From Saliterribacillus persicus (GTDB taxonomy: Bacteria; Bacillota; Bacilli; Bacillales; Amphibacillaceae), in the NCBI RefSeq assembly GCF_003337485.1, contig NZ_QPJJ01000008.1, forward strand, positions 62,001 to 126,000: a DNA stretch of 64,000 nt, written 5' to 3'. Positions 48,439-56,465 of the stretch are shown here, in pieces. Under the pieces are notes generated by a model. The model saw only the letters and a program-made list of their open reading frames with translations. It was not told where the DNA came from and searched no databases. The position numbers and the translations under genes are program-made. Numbering within the stretch: the first letter of the stretch is position 1; each line of letters starts with the position of its first letter.

Positions 48439-51400
48439 GCCAATTTACCTCCTTCAACGGTTTGATAATTGCAATCGTATCTCGTTGACTTCCGGTTGGA
48501 CCATAATAATTAAATCCATAACTAAATTGGGAATAACCACCTATCATATGTGTTGGTTTTGCAGTTATTCGAGTAACGCTATTATGTGTACCACCTCGCT
48601 TTTTTTTGCCTACTGTGGTAGCAGGAACACCCATGGTACGGTCCTGTGCGTGGTGCATATAGGCCATACCACGCGGAATTCGATAAGTAAGTACTACTCT
48701 TGCTGATATTGCTCCATTTCGGTTATAAACCTCTATCCAGTCATTATCTTTCAATCCAATTGATGCTCCATCTTTTTCATTCATCCATACTACTTGCCAA
48801 CCTCTGAATAATTGAACCATTGCAGAAGTTTCAGTAAACATGGTGTGAATTCCCCACTTTTGGTGTGGTGTTAAATAACGGATAGTAATGGACTTCTCAT
48901 CATGCTCTGCCTCTTTTTCACCTTTAACATACGGACCTTTTGAAAGCGGCGGTAAATAGGTAGGTAAGCCTTCACCAAAATCAAGCATCATTTCATGATC
49001 CACATAAAAGCTTTGTCTTCCCGTTAGTGTTCTCCATGGTATACTATATTCGGTATTAACCGTAAAAGGAGAATATCTTCGTCCATCCTTCTCCAGTCCA
49101 CTCCAAACAGGTGTTGAAATCGTTTGACGAGGTTGAGCAGTAAGGTCACCTAAGGTAAACGCCTCTTCTTCCCTTCCCTCAGCTATTTCTGTTAATTTTT
49201 GACCAGTTTTCTCTTCTAAAGATTTCCAGCCTTCAACGGCACGCTTTCCATTGGAAGCTCCAGACATCAATAGAATTGTTTCAATAGCTTTTATATCTGT
49301 GTATAAGTCAGGGTTTCCTTTACCAATTCCTTCTCTTTTCGATACACCCAACCGTTCTTTAAGTTCTTCATAAACCTTATCACCAGGTAATTTAATCCCC
49401 TTCATTCCATAGCCTTTTTTAAGAGCTGAACCGATTGTGGTCATTTTTTGATAGACATTAGGATAATCGCGTTTCACAACAGCAAAATTTGGCATTGTTT
49501 TCCCAGGAATGGCTTCTACTTCCCCTTTTCGCCAATCTAATATTTTACCATTTGGCTGAGCAATTTCATCCTTTGAATCGTGACCTAATGGTGACGTTAC
49601 TATTTCCTCCGTTTCAGCTGGTAAATGCTTTTCAGCAAGCTCAGAGAATACCTTAGCTATCTCACGAAAACCATCCCAGTCACTTTTAGCTTCCCATGGA
49701 GGTGAAATTGCTGCATTAAATGGATGAATAAATGGATGAAGATCTGTTGTACTTAGATCAAATTTTTCATACCATGTTGCAGTAGGAAGTACAATATCGG
49801 AAAACAGACCAGAGCTCGTCATTCTAAAATCAACACTGACAAACAAATCTGCTTTACCTTCTGCACCATTTTCTTTAACATTTACTGTTTCTGGCTTCCA
49901 AGAAAGTTCTGCATCAGCTAAAACTTGATCTTCTCCTCCAATTAAATGTTTAACAAAATATTCGTGACCCTTGCCACTATCACCCAGTAAGTTTGACCGC
50001 CAATTAAAGAAGACGCGCGGGAAATTTCTAGGATCATCTGGATTTTCTATAGACCAATCAATCTCACCTTTTTTTACTTTTTCTACAACAGAATCAATAA
50101 TTTCTTGATTAGAAGATGCACCGCTTTTTCGAGCTTCTGTAACTAAATCAATAGAGTTTTGCGTGAACTGTGGATATGACGGTAGCCAGCCAAGTCTCGC
50201 TGATAACGCATTTACATCAGCAGGGTGCATTTCACTATATTTACCACCCCAGTTATTTTTAGTTACTTCACTTTTTTCTTCGTAACGGTATTGATCAGTT
50301 GCGAAATAAAAGAAAGATGTACCATTTTGTAAGCGAGGGGGACTTCCCCAGTCCTTTGCAAATGCAACTGTTTGCCAGCCCTCTACAGGTCTAACTTTTT
50401 CTTGACCAACATAATGGGCCCATCCTCCTCCATTAACACCTTGTGATCCCGTAAGTAATACAAGATTTAAGATTGATCGATATATTTGATCACTATGGTA
50501 CCAATGATTTGTTCCCCCACCCATAGCAATCATTGATTTACCTTTTGTTCTCGCTGCATTGTCAGCAAATTCTCTTGCTACTGTAATGACATGCTGTTTG
50601 TTTACACCAGTAATACTTTCTTGCCATGCAGGCGTATATGGTTTTTCGTCATTATAGTCTATAGGATAGTCTCCTGGGAGCCCTCTACTAACCCCTGTAT
50701 GAGCCATCATTAGATCGTACACTGTGGTAACAATTAATTCCTTTCCATTTTTATCCTTAATGTGCTTGACAGGTATACCACGAGTAACTAAATCACCGTG
50801 TTCTTTTGCAAAGTAAGGAAATTCCACTTGTAGCGTATCTTCTGCCATAGACAAAAAACTTAGCTCTGGATCAATTATAGATCCATCATCTTTTTCTAAA
50901 TTTAAATTCCACTTGTTATCGCCATCCCAACGATGGCCTTGCGTGCCATTGGGGACTGTAACTGAGTTGGAATTCCCATCCCAAAGTACTGTCTTCCAAT
51001 CACCTAAATTTTGCGTTTCATTTAAATCAGAAGAATGTAAAAATCGTCCAGATCGATACGCATCGCCGTGTGGATCAATAGTAATTAAAAACGGTAAATC
51101 AGTAAATTTTTTAGCGTAATCTATAAAATAGGGAGTTGGATTATCAACATAAAATTCTTTCAAAATTACATGCGTCATCGCCATTGCTAATGCGCCATCC
51201 GTTCCAGCTCTTGCTGGTAACCAAATATCAGCAAATTTCTCATATTCCGCATAATCTGGACTAACACCTACCACTTTAGTTCCATTATATCTAGCTTCCA
51301 CCATAAAGTGAGCGTCCGGGGTACGGGTTTGTGGTAAATTAGTGCCCCAAATTATAAAGTATTTGGCATTATACCAATCCGCACTTTCAGGTACATCCGT

Positions 51401-52114
51401 TTGTTCTCCCCATACCTGTGGGGATGCAGGTGGAAGATCTGCGTACCAATCATAGAAGCTTAAAATATTCCCCCCAATTAGAGACAAAAATCGTGTACCT
51501 GCCGAATAACTAACCATTGACATTGCTGGAATTGGACTAAATCCAGTCACACGATCTGGACCATATGTTTTTATTGTATGTATCGTTGCACTTGCGATCA
51601 TTTCACAAGCATCTCTCCAATTTGCTCGAACAAATCCTCCTTTTCCTCTTGCTTTCACATATTTAGAGCGTTTTTCTGGGTCACTAGTTATATTGCTCCA
51701 AGCTTTAACAGGATCCTTTTCTAGCTCTCGTTCATCTTTCCACATTTGATAGAGATCACTACGTATATAGGGGTATTTTACCCTTACAGGACTATAGGTA
51801 TACCAAGAAAAACTAGCACCTCTGGGACATCCTCGAGGTTCATATTCCGGAAAGTCAGCACCAGTTGTCGGATAATCGGTTTGTTGTGTCTCAGAAGTGA
51901 TAATGCCATCCTTCACATATATTTTCCAGCTACATGAACCGGTGCAATTTACCCCATGTGTTGAACGGACGACTTTGTCATGCTGCCACCTTTGTCGATA
52001 CATTTTTTCCCATTCTCTTGAGCGTGGACTTTCTTCTGTAAATCCATCGTTTATTCGTTCGCCTGGTTTTAAAAATTTCAAATGATTAAAAATGCTATTT
52101 TTCTTATTTCTCAT
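48428..52114 (-). CDS. narG: Nitrate reductase alpha subunit NarG
   Basis: The 1228-residue catalytic subunit, cytoplasmic face, with molybdenum bis-MGD and an N-terminal [4Fe-4S] cluster. The cluster ligands His53, Cys57, Cys61 and Cys96 (HGVNCTGSC; RGCPRG) match E. coli His49/Cys53/Cys57/Cys92. The molybdenum ligand is Asp222 in YDWYADLPPASPQVWG. ATG 52114 is preferred: GGTGAT lies four bases upstream, a perfect fit to the 3' part of the Shine-Dalgarno site. The start overlaps the end of the preceding small gene by 11 bases. The domain set is full-length. Confidence 0.97.
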   Translation of the reverse strand: MRNKKNSIFNHLKFLKPGERINDGFTEESPRSREWEKMYRQRWQHDKVVRSTHGVNCTGSCSWKIYVKDGIITSETQQTDYPTTGADFPEYEPRGCPRGASFSWYTYSPVRVKYPYIRSDLYQMWKDERELEKDPVKAWSNITSDPEKRSKYVKARGKGGFVRANWRDACEMIASATIHTIKTYGPDRVTGFSPIPAMSMVSYSAGTRFLSLIGGNILSFYDWYADLPPASPQVWGEQTDVPESADWYNAKYFIIWGTNLPQTRTPDAHFMVEARYNGTKVVGVSPDYAEYEKFADIWLPARAGTDGALAMAMTHVILKEFYVDNPTPYFIDYAKKFTDLPFLITIDPHGDAYRSGRFLHSSDLNETQNLGDWKTVLWDGNSNSVTVPNGTQGHRWDGDNKWNLNLEKDDGSIIDPELSFLSMAEDTLQVEFPYFAKEHGDLVTRGIPVKHIKDKNGKELIVTTVYDLMMAHTGVSRGLPGDYPIDYNDEKPYTPAWQESITGVNKQHVITVAREFADNAARTKGKSMIAMGGGTNHWYHSDQIYRSILNLVLLTGSQGVNGGGWAHYVGQEKVRPVEGWQTVAFAKDWGSPPRLQNGTSFFYFATDQYRYEEKSEVTKNNWGGKYSEMHPADVNALSARLGWLPSYPQFTQNSIDLVTEARKSGASSNQEIIDSVVEKVKKGEIDWSIENPDDPRNFPRVFFNWRSNLLGDSGKGHEYFVKHLIGGEDQVLADAELSWKPETVNVKENGAEGKADLFVSVDFRMTSSGLFSDIVLPTATWYEKFDLSTTDLHPFIHPFNAAISPPWEAKSDWDGFREIAKVFSELAEKHLPAETEEIVTSPLGHDSKDEIAQPNGKILDWRKGEVEAIPGKTMPNFAVVKRDYPNVYQKMTTIGSALKKGYGMKGIKLPGDKVYEELKERLGVSKREGIGKGNPDLYTDIKAIETILLMSGASNGKRAVEGWKSLEEKTGQKLTEIAEGREEEAFTLGDLTAQPRQTISTPVWSGLEKDGRRYSPFTVNTEYSIPWRTLTGRQSFYVDHEMMLDFGEGLPTYLPPLSKGPYVKGEKEAEHDEKSITIRYLTPHQKWGIHTMFTETSAMVQLFRGWQVVWMNEKDGASIGLKDNDWIEVYNRNGAISARVVLTYRIPRGMAYMHHAQDRTMGVPATTVGKKKRGGTHNSVTRITAKPTHMIGGYSQFSYGFNYYGPTGSQRDTIAIIKPLKEVNWLEN

Positions 52115-52388
52115 TTTCATCACCACTTTTTTGAATGTATTCGATAGGGTTAAACCGTTCACCAACAATTTTAAAATTACCTTGTCCTTCTTGTAATTCC
52201 TCTAAGAATGTTTTTAGAGTCGGCGCATTAGCGGCAACAAGGATTAATCGTTCAATTGTTTCAAACTCATTTAACTGATAAATTGCTTCTAAAACATTTG
52301 GAGGCATGGAACCAAATCGCATGGTTAGTAACTGAATTAAATCTTCTCTATCTTCTCCTATTGCAGCTTCTTCTTCGTATTGAAACAT
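52104..52388 (-). CDS. Small DUF4351-like protein in the nar leader
   Basis: A 94-residue protein, acidic at both ends. Residues 15-68 (DLIQLLTMRFGSMPPNVLEAIYQLNEFETIERLILVAANAPTLKTFLEEL) resemble DUF4351, a helical module usually found at the end of Rpn/PD-(D/E)XK nuclease-like proteins. Here it occurs alone. ATG 52388 follows AGAGGG. The stop overlaps the narG start, so the two are translationally coupled. A role in NarG assembly or control is a plausible inference from coupling; no catalytic residues are visible. Confidence 0.7.
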   Translation of the reverse strand: MFQYEEEAAIGEDREDLIQLLTMRFGSMPPNVLEAIYQLNEFETIERLILVAANAPTLKTFLEELQEGQGNFKIVGERFNPIEYIQKSGDENEK

Positions 52389-52404
52389 GCTTATCCCTCT
52401 CTTC

Positions 52405-52719
52405 CTATGGTTTAACCATTTTGAAATAGTCTGCAATCAATGTTTCTTTACAAGTTTCTGCAATTTCTTCACAAAAATTACTAAATGCATCATTTATCTC
52501 CGTAACTTTTTCTTTTGAAAATGTTTTGCTATACGTATTATTAAATTCTTCTCCGAATTGAACTTGAATTTCTACTTCAGTTCCTATATCCCTGCTAGTT
52601 GCTTGAATATCAAATGAATGTATATTATGTGCAGATAATTCTTTTATTAAATAATCATATAATTGAGGGTAGGCGGATCTTAATAATTTTATTGATGATG
52701 GATTTGTTTTTGAATTCAA
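52405..52719 (-). CDS. Unrecognised 104-residue protein in the nar leader
   Basis: I do not recognise this protein. It is 104 residues, acidic, probably alpha/beta, with the central EVEIQVQFGEEFNNTYSKTF likely to be a beta pair and the C-terminus helical (FCEEIAETCKETLIADYF, with two cysteines six residues apart). No signal peptide or membrane segment. The start is TTG 52719 with GGAGG seven bases upstream. It is 16 bases before the next gene and 20 after the hemerythrin-like one, so all three are co-transcribed into narG. Confidence 0.75.
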   Translation of the reverse strand: MNSKTNPSSIKLLRSAYPQLYDYLIKELSAHNIHSFDIQATSRDIGTEVEIQVQFGEEFNNTYSKTFSKEKVTEINDAFSNFCEEIAETCKETLIADYFKMVKP

Positions 52720-52739
52720 CTTAACACCTCCAAAATTAT

Positions 52740-53156
52740 TTAATGCTCTGGTAATACCTTCATTTCTTCCTTATTGTGTAATTCATCAACCAAGATTAGC
52801 GCGTGAAATCGATTCAGTACCCTTTCACAAATACCGTCTTTTTCCAGTATTTCTTTTACTTCTTTAATTAATAGTCTTAATATGTCATGATCTCTCATTA
52901 AAGCGGTTACATTTTTTGATAAGTCCGGTGAATTTTCGACAATTTCTTGATACAATCCTTTTTCCTCTGCGTCTGCATGGGCAAGCGTGCGAGTTTCCCA
53001 ATGTTCTACTGTAATATAAGCCGCTTCTAACGCTCTATCTACATCTCCTTCTTTTAATAAATTTGCAACAACATTCGTTAATTCTTGAGCTTCCTGTAGT
53101 GCAGCGTCATGAATAGCTTCGTGGCTATCAATTTTTCTTAAAGCTGGACCTGACAT
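52740..53156 (-). CDS. Hemerythrin-like (HHE) protein leading the nar operon
   Basis: A 138-residue four-helix protein of the hemerythrin-like family, probably binding a di-iron centre. Candidate ligands are His16 (helix 1), His60 and Glu64 (LAHADAEEKG), His90 (MRDHDILR) and His127 with Glu131 (LHNKEEMKVLP). There is no ScdA N-terminal domain as in RIC/YtfE repair proteins. The start ATG follows AGGAGGG. It is the first gene of the nitrate reductase operon, suggesting O2 or NO sensing, scavenging, or iron supply for Fe-S clusters. This role is inference. Confidence 0.8.
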   Translation of the reverse strand: MSGPALRKIDSHEAIHDAALQEAQELTNVVANLLKEGDVDRALEAAYITVEHWETRTLAHADAEEKGLYQEIVENSPDLSKNVTALMRDHDILRLLIKEVKEILEKDGICERVLNRFHALILVDELHNKEEMKVLPEH

Positions 53157-53197
53157 AAATAATCCCTCCTAAAACAATTATGCCCTTTTTATAACTT

Positions 53198-53225
53198 AAT
53201 ATACTATAAAGGGTTAATTTACCAA
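53198..53225 (-). promoter_or_regulatory. Possible promoter of the nar operon
   Basis: On the minus strand TTGGTA (53220-53225) and TATATT (53198-53203) are 16 bases apart, giving a leader of about 35 bases. I did not see a clear Fnr site (TGTGA-N6-TCACA), Rex site or NreC site within 200 bases. Confidence 0.45.
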
Positions 53226-53297
53226 ATTATAACTAATCCAACTATTCTGAATATTGTAATTACAGGTAAGGTTACCATAATTTTTTTATTTATAAAA

Positions 53298-53328
53298 TAA
53301 TAACATGTAAATTTAATACATGTTATTA
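53298..53328. repeat. Perfect 12-bp inverted repeat upstream of the nar operon
   Basis: TAATAACATGTA and TACATGTTATTA flank a 7-base loop, 142 bases before the hemerythrin-like start. A smaller inverted repeat GGTAA-GG-TTACC lies at 53265-53276. The rest of the gap from 53226 to 53560 is AT-rich with no ORF. The repeat could be an operator or a transcription stop. Confidence 0.6.
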
Positions 53329-53560
53329 AACCACAACCATTACTTTGGACTCGCATTTTGCATACCATTACTTATCACAATTTTGCTTATAAGCACTTTA
53401 GTACCGATTATTCTTAGGAATATATATGGTCTATGAAAAGAAATAAATGCCATTAATAGATCTAATTAATCATATTTTAATATAAATAAAATACATAGTA
53501 ACAGAGCTATTAATCAAAGTCTTGAAATATTTAGGTTATTGTATAGATACTAGCTAAACA

Positions 53561-53599
53561 AAAAAAGCTATTTCCTACTAATCGGTAAATAGCTTTTTT
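53561..53599. terminator. Terminator of the AlkC-like gene
   Basis: AAAAAAGCTATTT and AAATAGCTTTTTT form a perfect 13-bp stem, with a T-run on both strands. On the minus strand it lies about 90 bases after the gene stop and separates it from the nar operon. Confidence 0.85.
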
Positions 53600-53686
53600 T
53601 ATAGTATTGATTTAAACGATATAATTCACTGAAGGGATATATTTACTGTTAAATTGAGATGATAAAAATATAGAAAAGTAAATACT

Positions 53687-54769
53687 TCACACAAGCAATT
53701 CAAAAGTTGTCGTCGCTTTTTCTTCCCCATTTACTAGAAGACTGATTGCGTGCTTACCTGAATAGTGCTTTCTTGTCGTTAAGTTCTTAAACACATGCTT
53801 CCGTGTCAAAGTATGTACTCCACCCTTATAATTTTTTTGAGATAAATGAAATATTTTTTTAGATTGTTTTCCATTAGCTTTAACAAAATAAATGGCATAT
53901 TCAACTCTCAATTTTTGTGGATGCTCTGATTCGTTATTTAGATTAAATGAGAATGTTAATGTCTCTCCTAGTGATATTTTAGGTTTGGATATTGATAAAT
54001 TATCTACACTAATATCCTTAGGTGTAGCATAACCAAATAAGTGGAGGGTTTCTACATCCCCATTTTTCAGAAGCGTACGACTCCCATGTTTAAGTATCCA
54101 CTCCGTTTCTGGGTTTCTATCACTCCACTTACGAATTATTTCTTTTACAATTGCTGGGTGGTCCTTTGATATATCATTTAGATTATTGGCCACACTTTTT
54201 TGAACATACTTTGAGGGATCCTTTTTTAATTGCTCTAAAATTGGGATCACCAAGGATGGATCTTTTTTAAAAGAAGTTAACGGGGCTGCCCATGGTAGAC
54301 GTGGCCGACATCCTTCTGTTGCTAATCTTCTGACATGATGATTCTCGTTCAATGCCCAACATTTCATCTGTTCCATCATTTTAGATTCATTTTTCATAAT
54401 AAATGCTCGAACTGCAAACTCCGAACTAGAATATTTAGTAAAATGCTCTAGTGCAGTCATCGAGACTTCCCAATCCTCTTGACCATAAACCTCTACAAAG
54501 TCAGGGAAGAATAAATATTCAAAACCACTGCATTCCGGTGCTATATCAATTAATATTTTTATAATATCTTCGTACGGCTCTGAAATAGTTTGATTCAGTG
54601 CTATTGAAATGTGTCTCATACGTTCTTTTAATTCTTTCTGATCCCATTCCCCATCATAAATTACATTCATAAATTTATTTTCTTCAAAAGCAGTGTAGCG
54701 TGATTTTACAATATTAATAAATTGCTCAAAAAAATCCGGGCTATATTTATCTTTTAGTAATTCCGTCAT
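53687..54769 (-). CDS. alkC: AlkC-like DNA glycosylase with C-terminal Ig-like domain
   Basis: A 360-residue DNA alkylation repair protein. Residues 1-240 are HEAT-like helical repeats of the AlkC/AlkD superfamily (VRRLATEGCRPRLPWAAPL; KYVQKSVANNLNDISKDHP; WILKHGSRTLLKNG). The C-terminal 110 residues (about 248-360) are beta-rich (LTFSFNLNNESEHPQKLRVEYAIYFVK), an Ig-like domain known from one AlkC subgroup. AlkC removes alkylated bases such as 3-methyladenine. ATG 54769 is chosen with AGAGG eight bases upstream. Monocistronic. Confidence 0.87.
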   Translation of the reverse strand: MTELLKDKYSPDFFEQFINIVKSRYTAFEENKFMNVIYDGEWDQKELKERMRHISIALNQTISEPYEDIIKILIDIAPECSGFEYLFFPDFVEVYGQEDWEVSMTALEHFTKYSSSEFAVRAFIMKNESKMMEQMKCWALNENHHVRRLATEGCRPRLPWAAPLTSFKKDPSLVIPILEQLKKDPSKYVQKSVANNLNDISKDHPAIVKEIIRKWSDRNPETEWILKHGSRTLLKNGDVETLHLFGYATPKDISVDNLSISKPKISLGETLTFSFNLNNESEHPQKLRVEYAIYFVKANGKQSKKIFHLSQKNYKGGVHTLTRKHVFKNLTTRKHYSGKHAISLLVNGEEKATTTFELLV

Positions 54770-54890
54770 TTTATTTTCCTCTTTCATTTTTTATGTGTTT
54801 TGCCAAGCTTCACTAAGAATATCTACATGAAAAGTTTTACATTCCCCTTACAATTTAACGCCCTTGTTTTAAAATTAGGTGAAACAGCTT

Positions 54891-54920
54891 GTACAATTAA
54901 AAACCTTGAGTTAATTGTAC
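54891..54920. repeat. 10-bp hairpin after the membrane peptide gene
   Basis: GTACAATTAA and TTAATTGTAC form a perfect stem with a 10-base loop. No T-run follows on the minus strand, so its role as a terminator is uncertain. Confidence 0.5.
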
Positions 54921-54942
54921 CATCAAAATATATTAATTTTTA

Positions 54943-55056
54943 TTAAGGTATTTTGATAAGGATTCTAATAAAAAACCAAACTAATCCCACCAAAAATCCG
55001 ATTACTATACAGAATAATAAAAGAAAAGTTAATAAATTTAAAATGGTTGTGATCAT
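54943..55056 (-). CDS. Single-pass membrane peptide, 37 residues
   Basis: A very short gene, missed when only longer frames are considered. It encodes 37 residues, MITTILNLLTFLLLFCIVIG and on, with one hydrophobic helix (about residues 4-33) containing one Cys and ending in Lys-Ile-Pro. AAGGAGG is followed by AAGAT and ATG, a strong ribosome site, and a good promoter lies upstream. The function is unknown; it could be a membrane regulatory peptide, a toxin-like peptide, or a small subunit. It lies between alkC and ssrA. Confidence 0.6.
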   Translation of the reverse strand: MITTILNLLTFLLLFCIVIGFLVGLVWFFIRILIKIP

Positions 55057-55129
55057 ATCTTCCTCCTTGATCCTACGGATAATTTCAGAAATGATTTTTC
55101 TACTTATGTAAATTAACCGATCACACACT

Positions 55130-55159
55130 ATTATAATTCCATATGTTTCCTCTTGTAAA
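55130..55159 (-). promoter_or_regulatory. Sigma-A promoter of the membrane peptide gene
   Basis: TTTACA (55154-55159) and TATAAT (55130-55135) are 18 bases apart on the minus strand. The predicted leader is about 67 bases. Confidence 0.65.
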
Positions 55160-55309
55160 CTTACAGATTATTCCCACCACATTTTATAATTAATATTTAG
55201 ATGGATTTAAAAAAATTTCCAAAAAAACCTCATATTATTTTTTGAAAATCAGAAGTTAAATATTTATTTAATATAAATGATCCCACTTGAATAATTGTGC
55301 AAATAAAAA

Positions 55310-55337
55310 AAGCCGTTCCTTTAATGAAAGACGACTT
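55310..55337 (-). terminator. Second terminator downstream of tmRNA
   Basis: On the minus strand AAGTCGT, then CTTT, pair with AAAG and ACGGCTT, followed by TTTTTATTTG. It lies about 90 bases after the mature tmRNA end, in tandem with the first. Confidence 0.8.
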
Positions 55338-55403
55338 CTAATCAATTAATAATATCAATATAGCTAAAAATATTAACGAAAATGTATCAATAAAAATAAA
55401 AAA

Positions 55404-55435
55404 CCACCATATCAACGTTTCTAGATGATTGGTGG
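55404..55435 (-). terminator. First terminator of tmRNA, overlapping its CCA end
   Basis: On the minus strand CCACCA, which is the mature 3' end, pairs with TGGTGG about 20 bases later, followed by TTTTTTATTTTT. In the precursor the CCA end may thus be masked before processing. Confidence 0.65.
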
Positions 55436-55791
55436 AGACGGTGGGAGTCGAACCCACGTCCAGAGATATTGGCACTCAAGCGTCTACGCGTGTAGTTGGT
55501 ACATTCGTAATTCGCTAGTTCTTCTGCCTACCAACAGGCGTCCGAATAGCTAGTCTGATTAATCTCTTCTATAACTCCCCAGACGGAGGAGCATAGCGTA
55601 GCCCACTAATAAGTGAGACCCTTCATCTAGCACATGGGCGATGATAGGAAGGATCCTTTAGCATTGCTTACGCAGCTGCTAAAGAGTAATTGTTTTCTTT
55701 GCCAGTTATAATTGGCTGTAACGGTTAACGAGTCGTAGCCTCGACGCGCGACTTGAGCTCAATCTACCCCTGTCGAATCCGTAACGTCCCC
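55430..55791 (-). ncRNA. ssrA: Transfer-messenger RNA (tmRNA)
   Basis: tmRNA rescues stalled ribosomes together with SmpB and tags the nascent protein for proteolysis. The 5' end GGGGACGTTACGG and the 3' end CGTCTCCACCA pair as the acceptor stem, and the T-arm GGTTCGACTCCC is intact. The tag frame (55668-55703) reads GGC AAA GAA AAC AAT TAC and on to TAA: after the alanine from the charged tmRNA, the tag is AGKENNYSLAAA. The CCA is encoded. It lies about 100 bases after smpB on the same strand. Confidence 0.97.
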
Positions 55792-55897
55792 TTAATTAAA
55801 AAGGTAGTAACGGAATGAAAGTATAAATTTCACTCAATTATTTAATTGTACTACTTTATTAGTATAACATATTTATAAGAGAAAGAAAATAACTGGA

Positions 55898-56362
55898 TTA
55901 ATGAAGGTTATCCTTAATCGCACGATCAATATCTCTTTTCGCTTGCTTTTGTTTAAGATCTTCTCGCTTATCATATTTTTTCTTCCCTCTACCTACGCCG
56001 ATTAGAACCTTGGCAAAACCATTTTTAACATAGACTCTTAATGGTATTAGAGCATAACCAGCTTGCTGTGTTTCCCCAAATAATTTATCAATTTGTTTTT
56101 GATGAAGCAATAGTTTTCTTGCTCTTGTTGGGTCATGATTAAATCGATTACCTTGTTCATATGTGGAAATATGCATATTGTGTACATAAGCTTCTCCATT
56201 AGAAATACGAGCGAAGCTATCTTTTAAGTTCACTTTTCCTGCTCGAATCGATTTTATTTCAGTACCTTGAAGAACGATTCCTGCTTCATACGTTTCTTCA
56301 ATAAAATAATCATGACTAGCCTTACGATTTTGTGCAATTACTTTACTTTGTCCTTTTCCCAT
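55898..56362 (-). CDS. smpB: tmRNA-binding protein SmpB
   Basis: A 154-residue RNA-binding protein that delivers tmRNA to stalled ribosomes. Motifs include [17 protein letters not shown] and the C-terminal [18 protein letters not shown] basic tail that enters the mRNA channel. It has an AGGAGG site. It lies between rnr and ssrA, the usual Bacillus order. Confidence 0.97.
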   Translation of the reverse strand: MGKGQSKVIAQNRKASHDYFIEETYEAGIVLQGTEIKSIRAGKVNLKDSFARISNGEAYVHNMHISTYEQGNRFNHDPTRARKLLLHQKQIDKLFGETQQAGYALIPLRVYVKNGFAKVLIGVGRGKKKYDKREDLKQKQAKRDIDRAIKDNLH

Positions 56363-56437
56363 TTTTATTTCCTCCTACTTCCTGTACCGTACATTTTAAC
56401 AAAAAGAAAGAGAAGTTGCCATTAATTGCCGAAACGA

Positions 56438-56465
56438 AAAATAGGAGAATAAATTCTCCTATTTT
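56438..56465 (-). terminator. Strong hairpin at the end of rnr
   Basis: AAAATAGGAGAAT and ATTCTCCTATTTT form a 13-bp stem with only two loop bases, overlapping the rnr stop codon. TTTTTCG continues on the minus strand. It may reduce smpB readthrough, or be a mark of RNA processing. Confidence 0.75.

Noticed and set aside
55310-55337. Possible small RNA or terminator of an unknown gene
   Set aside because: Best explained as a second terminator of the tmRNA transcript, since no separate promoter is visible between it and the tmRNA end.
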